64,000 nucleotides of DNA from Arcobacter sp. CECT 8986 (GTDB taxonomy: Bacteria > Campylobacterota > Campylobacteria > Campylobacterales > Arcobacteraceae). Shown here piece by piece: positions 45,309 through 51,547 of this stretch. Numbering within the stretch: position 1 is the stretch's first letter; every line of letters begins with the position of its first letter. Where the stretch lies: the NCBI RefSeq assembly GCF_004116725.1, contig NZ_PDKG01000001.1, positions 372,001-436,000 on the forward strand. Reading direction: 5' to 3'. The notes under the pieces are model-generated. The model made no database searches. It was not told the DNA's origin and saw only the letters and a list, made by a program, of their open reading frames with translations. The position numbers were made by a program, and so were the translations under genes.

Positions 45309-46878
45309 CATAAAAAGGTCTCAAAAGAATATGAATATAAACCAAAATATTATCAAAGAAATTTTAAAGATAAAAGCAGAAGAAAATACAGAGTTATCAG
45401 AAATACCTTCTGAAATAGCATTTGGTGGTTCAGACGATACAGATTACGAGACAATAGCTAAACATTTTGACATTGGCAATAAATATAACAATAAAATTAA
45501 AGAATTATTAAAACAATATGATGAAGGAGATATACACAAAGTATATGTATATTACTATTATGGAAGAAGTTTTTCAGATGGTTCCATGAGTAAAACAACT
45601 TCTTTTAAAGATATGCTTGATTATCATAAAGATGATACTTATGATGAAATTTTAGAAAAGTTGCTTAGTACTCAATATTTGGCATTAAAGCAATTTTGGG
45701 AAGTTGCAAATAGCAAATTTGAAGAACATGAAAATAATGTTCAAAAGGAAAAAGAAATATTTGATAAAAGGTTAAAGTCGTACACAAAACCTAAAGAATA
45801 TGAATTTTTCAAATTCAATAAACTATTAAATAAAAATAGTTCTAATACAGTATTTGAAAAAATATTTAATGAATTAGGATTGACGGAAACAAAAAATATA
45901 GATATAGCTAAATCTATAATTGATAAAGTAATTTTAGAAACGAATGGTTCCATTGTTATAGATTTTTTAGGAAATGAAAATTTTGATCATTTAGATTATG
46001 TAGAAAATGATACTGAGATGTTAAAGCTGTATTGGAAATATAGTAATGGAAACAATAATTATCCAATACCTCCACATAATAAAAGAGTTGATATTGCATT
46101 TGAAAAACTTGAGTTAATAAAATACAGTAATACTAATGTAGCAATAGTATTAAAGGGATTTTATAGAAATAAAAATGAAATAAAACAATATTATTGTAAT
46201 CAAGAAAAAATAAAAAAAATGTATGAATTTTATGAAACAAAATGGTCTTTATTTTATAATGAGTTGAATTTTGATAAAAAACAAAGAGGTGCAATGGAAA
46301 ATTTTCAAGTTACTTTTTTACCTTGGAGATATTATAATATTATCATATTACCTAGAGAGAACCTACCATCTGTTGAAAATACAACTAAAATATTAATATT
46401 AAAAAATCTGTACGATATACGAGATTCTGTTATTAAAACTTTTAATAATTTTCAAGAAAAATTTGAAGAAAATGAAGATTTTATTACTATGTATGGAAAT
46501 CGTTTTAGAAAAATACTTGAAAAATTATTGAAATTTATTTTACTTGCAAGCAAAATAATGTTTAAAGAAAATTATGAAAAAGATATGATTGGAAATCTAC
46601 TTGAACAAATGAAACTTGAAATAAAAAAAGAAGAAGATTATTTAAATTTTTACGATAAAAATAAATTACATGCAATTGTTCAAAAAATTGAAAATGATGG
46701 TTTATTAGATAATTTAAATTTATGCTCACATGATAATGTAAAACACAAAATTGATAGAAAAATTATAGATGAAATCAAAAAAGACATAATTGAACTTTTA
46801 GATGAGAGTTTTCGATATTTTAAATTAAAAGTTTAACAAAACCTAGCAGTGAACACGAAGTGTCACTGAAGTCAAACG
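45303..46878 (+). mobile_element. integron gene cassette 1
   Basis: About 1.58 kb, from TTAAAC at the left core to the G of the right core (GTTATAC, 46878-46884). It holds a single gene and ends in a short attC. Boundaries follow from the matching R'/R'' pair. Confidence 0.85.
45331..46836 (+). CDS. uncharacterised 501-residue cassette protein
   Basis: I do not recognise this protein. 501 residues, no signal peptide or membrane segment, strongly charged and A+T-rich. Residues 100-160 look coiled-coil-like (KFEEHENNVQKEKEIFDKR). The last about 120 residues are helical with RFRKILEKLLKFILLASK, slightly reminiscent of HEPN-like helical domains but without an R-x4-H motif. The stop codon TAA lies inside the R'' site of attC, as is normal in cassettes. 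Cassette genes often encode defence or toxin functions, so that is a guess here. Confidence 0.7.
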   Translation: MNINQNIIKEILKIKAEENTELSEIPSEIAFGGSDDTDYETIAKHFDIGNKYNNKIKELLKQYDEGDIHKVYVYYYYGRSFSDGSMSKTTSFKDMLDYHKDDTYDEILEKLLSTQYLALKQFWEVANSKFEEHENNVQKEKEIFDKRLKSYTKPKEYEFFKFNKLLNKNSSNTVFEKIFNELGLTETKNIDIAKSIIDKVILETNGSIVIDFLGNENFDHLDYVENDTEMLKLYWKYSNGNNNYPIPPHNKRVDIAFEKLELIKYSNTNVAIVLKGFYRNKNEIKQYYCNQEKIKKMYEFYETKWSLFYNELNFDKKQRGAMENFQVTFLPWRYYNIIILPRENLPSVENTTKILILKNLYDIRDSVIKTFNNFQEKFEENEDFITMYGNRFRKILEKLLKFILLASKIMFKENYEKDMIGNLLEQMKLEIKKEEDYLNFYDKNKLHAIVQKIENDGLLDNLNLCSHDNVKHKIDRKIIDEIKKDIIELLDESFRYFKLKV

Positions 46879-46884
46879 TTATAC
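46831..46884 (+). repeat. attC site of cassette 1
   Basis: 54 bases: R'' GTTTAAC, a 9-base spacer, CAGTG-A-ACAC, loop GAA, GTGT-CACTG, another 9-base spacer, and R' GTTATAC. The inner arms are perfectly complementary except for one bulged A, the extrahelical base typical of attC. Equal 9-base spacers on both sides support it. Confidence 0.85.
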
Positions 46885-46943
46885 GGCTCTGCGGGCAGCT
46901 GATAAAATTATATATATAATTGATTAAAGTAAGGAATGAAAAT

Positions 46944-47267
46944 ATGAATAATAATATTTTATATACGTTTGTTGCTGAAGATGCAATAAAGGATACAGAA
47001 ATGTTTACCTTAAATTGTAACTGTGGAGGTAAAGTAATAATAATGTCTCCGTTTCAAGAAACTGAAGTGACATGTCCAGAATGTGAATCATTAATCAAGA
47101 TTCTTATTGTGAGTGGAGACCCTGGATACATAATTGGTGCAGATGAAAATGGAGAACCAAAATTGTTACCAGTTCAAGGAAGCAAAGCCAAACCAATAGA
47201 GCTTTTGTCAGAATCGGAAAAAAATAAAATACTTTCTAATGTGAAGAATCAGATAAAAAAGGACTGA
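46944..47267 (+). CDS. small zinc-ribbon-like protein, cassette 2 gene 1
   Basis: 107 residues from the ATG at 46944, which has AAGGA 8 bases upstream; an earlier TTG at 46920 is less likely. Cysteines CNCGG and CPEC, about 20 residues apart, form a probable zinc ribbon in the first half. The second half is charged (KPIELLSESEKNKILSNVK). No family recognised. It ends 4 bases before the next gene, so the three genes are surely translated as a unit. Confidence 0.75.
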   Translation: MNNNILYTFVAEDAIKDTEMFTLNCNCGGKVIIMSPFQETEVTCPECESLIKILIVSGDPGYIIGADENGEPKLLPVQGSKAKPIELLSESEKNKILSNVKNQIKKD

Positions 47268-47271
47268 TGTT

Positions 47272-47652
47272 ATGGGTTTACCTAAGGAAAACTTGTTACT
47301 CATTAGTAGTAATGGAAAAGAGATTGACATTGATGAACTATTTAATCGTTATAGTGATGATTCTGATAGAGTGCTTGCAAACGATGAAATTGGAACAATA
47401 ATTTATACTGCAGATTTAGATGTATTTTCACTCGAAGTAACATCAAACGGACAACTGTTTCCTAAAAAAGTTAATCAACTTAGTAGAAGTAGATTTGGTA
47501 CATCAATTATAAGATTACAAATTGGTGGAAAAATAGCTTCTTATTCGTCAGATACAATTTTTCATATAAAAAAGGATGATTATGTCTACAAAGTACGAGC
47601 AGACAAATTAAAAAAGGGAATGGTACTATCAACTGGAGATAAAGTATACTAA
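47272..47652 (+). CDS. Hint/intein-like domain protein, cassette 2 gene 2
   Basis: 126 residues. The second half, with SSDTIFHIKKDDYVYKV followed by RADKLKKGMVL, resembles the TxxH block and the 'v.A.dL.kGd.v' strand of Hint (hedgehog/intein) domains. However, there is no N-terminal Cys and no C-terminal His-Asn, so splicing is not expected. Similarity is structural by eye and short. Its stop codon overlaps the start of the nuclease gene (TAATG). Possibly a binding or sensor module for the nuclease. Confidence 0.6.
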   Translation: MGLPKENLLLISSNGKEIDIDELFNRYSDDSDRVLANDEIGTIIYTADLDVFSLEVTSNGQLFPKKVNQLSRSRFGTSIIRLQIGGKIASYSSDTIFHIKKDDYVYKVRADKLKKGMVLSTGDKVY

Positions 47653-48638
47653 TGAAGTTTAAAAATCAATTTGAAAAGGTAATATACGATATTGTAATAG
47701 ATGTTTTTGGAGGAGAAAGTGCTCTAATAGAACATAATAAGGTAATCTATATTGAGGACAAAATGGCAAAAAGCACAATCTCATTTGCAGGACCACCAAA
47801 GAAAGAAATTGATGTTTTAAGTGTAACAATCTCAAAAGAAATAAAAACTCAGCTTCTTATTAGTTGTAAGGAATTTAAAACTTCAAAAGCAGAACCTGCC
47901 CATGTGCAAGAGTGGTGTTCTGTTGTGAGTACGATGAATAAACATGCTGTTGATTCAAACTATATCGGAATTGTTATTTCATCTAGTGGTTTTTCTTCTG
48001 GTTGCGAAGGATGGGCTTCATCTGAAAATATTGCTTTAATTCCACCGTTAAAAGGAACTAATATAAAATTCTCCGAAGAACAAGTTTTGAGAATGTTTAG
48101 AAGAGTTTGTATTGCGATTTTTCGTAGATTAAAATTTCCTTTCGAAGATTTGATAGTTGCTCCAAACTTTTTTGATTTTTGTTTTACCATTACCTCGGAT
48201 TTTGAAGGATTTGTTGGGGCAGATACAAGTTCGCGATATAAAAAAGTGAGTAAAGGTTGGAATTCAAATTTTTCAGAATTAGTAAACTCTATAATTGGCA
48301 GAAAAATAGAATCAATATATTATTCAAAAGGAAAGTTTTATATCATCCTCGATGAAAACTTTCTTCTTAGTTATTCACAAAACCATATTGAATTCGGGGA
48401 GTTTGATAAACTTGAAATAGAAAATGATGAATCTCCACTTTGTAAAAAAAATATTAATAATGAAGATATTTCATTTGAATCAGTCAGAGAATTGATTATT
48501 GGAGCGAAAGTAACAAGTGCTGCAGATTTTCAGGAATATATTGAACTTGGAATAGATGGTAAACTGAATTTAGGACTTTTATCGCCTAAAAGAATACATG
48601 TAATGATTTTTGATGAAACAAAAGATTGGAATAAATAA
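47652..48638 (+). CDS. PD-(D/E)XK nuclease, Mrr-like, cassette 2 gene 3
   Basis: 328 residues. The catalytic core is in the first half: KKEIDVLSVT (Asp) and LLISCKEFKTSKAEP (ExK), then HVQEW and a GIVISSSGFSSGCEGWA block that matches the Mrr-type restriction endonuclease pattern 'v.ttsgFs..A'. The second half (about 170-328) is not recognised and may read the target or regulate activity. Mrr-like enzymes cut modified or foreign DNA. Third gene of the cassette; attC follows. Confidence 0.78.
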   Translation: MKFKNQFEKVIYDIVIDVFGGESALIEHNKVIYIEDKMAKSTISFAGPPKKEIDVLSVTISKEIKTQLLISCKEFKTSKAEPAHVQEWCSVVSTMNKHAVDSNYIGIVISSSGFSSGCEGWASSENIALIPPLKGTNIKFSEEQVLRMFRRVCIAIFRRLKFPFEDLIVAPNFFDFCFTITSDFEGFVGADTSSRYKKVSKGWNSNFSELVNSIIGRKIESIYYSKGKFYIILDENFLLSYSQNHIEFGEFDKLEIENDESPLCKKNINNEDISFESVRELIIGAKVTSAADFQEYIELGIDGKLNLGLLSPKRIHVMIFDETKDWNK

Positions 48639-48647
48639 AAAGAAAGC

Positions 48648-48745
48648 GTATAACAAAAACATGAAGCAGAATTGACAATTTTTCACAGAAATTGCTTACG
48701 CATTTTCTGCGCCAAATCATCAATCAGCTTATGTAGGCGTTAGTT
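48648..48745 (+). repeat. attC site of cassette 2
   Basis: 98 bases, R'' GTATAAC to R' GTTAGTT. Inner arms ACAT-G-AAGC-AGA-ATTG (48659-48674) and CAAT-CA-GCTTATGT (48721-48734) pair with the usual one- to three-base bulges. GCAGAA and TTCTGC give a further pair in the middle. Resembles VCR-type attC sites in length. Confidence 0.8.
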
Positions 48746-48896
48746 CAAATACTCCTAATTTTCGGAACAAAATTTGAAAATCTCACTTATTGATTTTATT
48801 ACCTTTATTTAGAGATAGACTTTGTTCCTAAAAGTGTTCAAGAAGTAGAATTTATAGATTCTTTCAAACTCTAAGACTTTTTGAACAACAAAATTT
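48746..48896. other. end of cassette array, no gene
   Basis: After the last attC no matching R'' (GAACTAA) is found, so any third cassette is truncated. GGAACAAA (48764) and TTTGTTCC (48821) form a wide inverted repeat of unknown meaning. The downstream histidine kinase gene ends at 48897. Confidence 0.4.
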
Positions 48897-50084
48897 CTAA
48901 AACTCCCCTTTATCAACATCTACTAATATATTTTTCAAATCCACAAAAAAAGTAGAACCAACGTTCTGCTTTGAAATTAGTTTTATATCTAACTCATACT
49001 CTTTTGCTACTCTTTTTACGATATCAAGCCCTATTCCAAAGCCACCTTCACTATTTTCACCTCTTTTATATCTTTTAAAAATCTCTTTTTGTTGAGCTTT
49101 GTCTATTCCTATTCCAAAGTCTTGAACACTAAAAATACCATCAACTAAAGATACTATAATTTTAGAGTTATTATGGCTATATTTTATTGCATTTGAAATT
49201 AAGTTATTTACTATTTTTTGTATCTTATTTTTATCTGCTTTTATTTTACAAACTTCTATTTTAGACTCAATTTCAATATTTTTTGTAATTGAAATATCAT
49301 TAAAATACTCTACACTATGACTTACTAAATCCTCTAAATTAAACTCCTCTTCAATACTATCATCCATATTTGAAAAAGTTGAGAAATGAATATCATTATA
49401 AAGCTGTGATATTTGTTTTGAGCTACTTACAATATACTTCATCATCTTTTCAGGATTTTTACCTTTTTTTAGCATCGCAACAGATGTCATCAAAACAGAT
49501 ACAGGCGTATTTAATTCATGTGCAGTATCTTTTATAAAATTATCCATTGATTCTACTTTTTCTCTTACTGGTTTTAAAAGTAGTTTTGCTAATAAATAAG
49601 CAACAATAGCAACAAAAATAGAAGTCAAAATAAGTATAGTTATCATAATTAACTTTAACCTATCAATATCTTGAACTTGACTACAAGTCTGTATTGCAAT
49701 ATACTCAATAGGAATATCATCTTCATTTAACTTTACAATATAATAGCTATATTGGGATGTTTGATAGTTTGTTTTATGAAAAATAACCTCATCTTTATTT
49801 ATCATATTTGAAAATAATAAATTTTTATCTTTATCAAATAAAGCGTATTTTATATCTTTGTTTTTAAACTCAATTGGTCTGAATTGCTGTTTTTTCATAT
49901 ATGTATTTAAAATATGTGCTTTTATCTCATTTGAAGCATTTTTCATCTGCATAGAGCACTGTTGAGAAACAGATTTTAATTCATTTTTATAATATAAAGA
50001 TAAAAATAATCCAACAAGTAAAACTATTGACCCCACATATATTGAGAGAAAACTAAAAAGTGCTTTTTTTTCATTTTTATTCAA
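48897..50084 (-). CDS. sensor histidine kinase
   Basis: 395 residues. Two membrane segments (about 10-30 and 145-170) enclose a periplasmic sensor region. The phosphoacceptor His is in FIKDTAHELNTPVSV, N box NLISNAIKYS, G boxes QDFGIGI and GFGIGLDIV. It overlaps the response regulator gene by 8 bases. Divergent from a molybdoenzyme operon, which is the likely target. The signal is unknown. Confidence 0.92.
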   Translation of the reverse strand: MNKNEKKALFSFLSIYVGSIVLLVGLFLSLYYKNELKSVSQQCSMQMKNASNEIKAHILNTYMKKQQFRPIEFKNKDIKYALFDKDKNLLFSNMINKDEVIFHKTNYQTSQYSYYIVKLNEDDIPIEYIAIQTCSQVQDIDRLKLIMITILILTSIFVAIVAYLLAKLLLKPVREKVESMDNFIKDTAHELNTPVSVLMTSVAMLKKGKNPEKMMKYIVSSSKQISQLYNDIHFSTFSNMDDSIEEEFNLEDLVSHSVEYFNDISITKNIEIESKIEVCKIKADKNKIQKIVNNLISNAIKYSHNNSKIIVSLVDGIFSVQDFGIGIDKAQQKEIFKRYKRGENSEGGFGIGLDIVKRVAKEYELDIKLISKQNVGSTFFVDLKNILVDVDKGEF

Positions 50085-50736
50085 ATTTATATCCTATTGC
50101 TCTAATTGTTTTTATTTTATCTTTTCCTATTAATTCTCTTAAATTCTTTATATAAACTCTAATTGTTGCATCTGTTGGCATCTCTTCATAAGCCCATACA
50201 TTTTGTAATAACTCTTCACTTGAAATCACCCTATTTTTATGAGCATAAAAATATTTCAAAATATCTCTTTCTTTTAAAGCTAGTTTTTTTACTTTATTAT
50301 CTATTTTTAACTCACATAAACTAGGGTCAAAAACTATATTTTCACTTATAGTTATTTCATCATTTTGCTCAATCAAAAAAATCTTACATAATTTCATAAT
50401 TCTTTGGTCTAACTCTTCTAAATCAAATGGCTTTTTTATATAGTCATCAACTCCACTTTCAAAAGACTCTTTTAAATGTTTTGTATCTTGATAAGCAGTC
50501 AAGACTATTACTGGTGTATTATCTTTATAATCTTGTCTAAGAGCTCTTAAGACTTCTAATCCAGATAAAATAGGAGTATTTATATCTAAAAGTGCAAAAT
50601 CAACTTTATTATCTATTAAGTACTCTAAAGCTTCTTGTCCATTATTTTTAGTAATAACTTCATAACCTTTATCTTCCAAATGAAAACTAAGTAAATCACA
50701 TAATGCACTGTCATCTTCTAATAATAAAACCTTCAT
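50077..50736 (-). CDS. OmpR-type response regulator
   Basis: 219 residues from the ATG at 50736, selected because AAGGAG precedes it and the receiver domain begins at once (MKVLLLEDDSALCDLL). A longer frame to 50790 adds 18 residues with no support. Phosphoacceptor Asp is in FALLDINTP. The C-terminal winged helix ends KDKIKTIRAIGYKFE. It pairs with the overlapping histidine kinase. Confidence 0.93.
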   Translation of the reverse strand: MKVLLLEDDSALCDLLSFHLEDKGYEVITKNNGQEALEYLIDNKVDFALLDINTPILSGLEVLRALRQDYKDNTPVIVLTAYQDTKHLKESFESGVDDYIKKPFDLEELDQRIMKLCKIFLIEQNDEITISENIVFDPSLCELKIDNKVKKLALKERDILKYFYAHKNRVISSEELLQNVWAYEEMPTDATIRVYIKNLRELIGKDKIKTIRAIGYKFE

Positions 50737-50855
50737 AATACTCCTTTTTTTTATTATATATAATATTTGTTTATTATACGTGTAATGCATTTTGGTAAAG
50801 AATATTTTACCTTTTATTCTATTTTTATATTATTTTTATTAAAATTGCACTTTAG

Positions 50856-50870
50856 ACTTGCGTTGCAAGT
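50856..50870. promoter_or_regulatory. palindrome upstream of the molybdoenzyme operon
   Basis: ACTTGC-GTT-GCAAGT is a perfect 6-base inverted repeat in the divergent region between the two-component system and the Fe-S subunit gene. Candidate binding site, perhaps for the response regulator, although OmpR types prefer direct repeats. Confidence 0.45.
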
Positions 50871-50947
50871 AGTGTTTAAGAATTACCTTTTTTTATTATC
50901 TTCAACACAATCTCCTTAATTTTCTTCTAAACGGAGACACCCAATCA

Positions 50948-51544
50948 ATGAAAAAAAATTACAAAATGATAATTGATGCACAAAAATGTGTAGGTTGTCA
51001 TGCATGTGAAGTAGCATGTAAACAAGAGTTCAAAGCTCCACTTGGATTTTTTAGAACTATGACTTTATATTTAGACGAGGGAACTTTCCCAAATGTTAAA
51101 AGAGAGTTTTTACCTTTAATGTGTAGACAATGTGATGATGCCTTATGCCAAAAAGCATGTACTAAAGGGGCAATAACAAAAGAGAATGGAATAGTAAAAA
51201 TTGATTCATCAAAATGTGATGGCTGTCAAGACTGTGTAAGTGCTTGTTCTATTGGTGCTGTTTATGTAAATCCGTATACAAATATTGCAGAAAAATGTAA
51301 TTTGTGTGAACATAGATTAGAAATTGGTCTAAAAGCTGCATGTGAAGCAACATGTGTAGCAAATGCAATAAGTATAATTACAGATGAAAAAGATATACCT
51401 TCAAATGCAACTGGATTTAAAAATCATAAACTTGATAAACCATCAACACTTCATATAGGTGCAAATGAAAAGATGAAAAAGAAAATAAAACATGGACAAA
51501 TATTTTCTGCAACAAACTACGAAATTTATACATGGGCGGAATAA
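50948..51544 (+). CDS. molybdoenzyme electron-transfer subunit, four 4Fe-4S clusters
   Basis: 198 residues of the DmsB/PsrB/TtrB type. Four cysteine groups are visible: CVGCHACEVAC, CRQCDDALCQKAC, CDGCQDCVSAC and CNLCEH...CEATC. It carries electrons between quinol or another donor and the catalytic subunit encoded 3 bases downstream. No signal peptide; presumably co-exported with the Tat-tagged catalytic subunit. Confidence 0.92.
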   Translation: MKKNYKMIIDAQKCVGCHACEVACKQEFKAPLGFFRTMTLYLDEGTFPNVKREFLPLMCRQCDDALCQKACTKGAITKENGIVKIDSSKCDGCQDCVSACSIGAVYVNPYTNIAEKCNLCEHRLEIGLKAACEATCVANAISIITDEKDIPSNATGFKNHKLDKPSTLHIGANEKMKKKIKHGQIFSATNYEIYTWAE

Positions 51545-51547
51545 AAG

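Larger units (their letters stand above)
46879..48739 (+). mobile_element. integron gene cassette 2
   Basis: About 1.86 kb starting TTATAC and ending at the G of GTTAGTT (48739). It carries three co-directional genes. Its R'' (GTATAAC) is the exact reverse complement of G+TTATAC, proving that left and right ends belong together. Less A+T-rich than its surroundings, which fits foreign origin. Confidence 0.85.

Noticed and set aside
45160-45330. AT-rich stem TATTACATTTTGTAATATT as an attC or CRISPR-like repeat
   Set aside because: It occurs once, lacks core sites and has no spacer pattern; probably part of the attI/promoter region.
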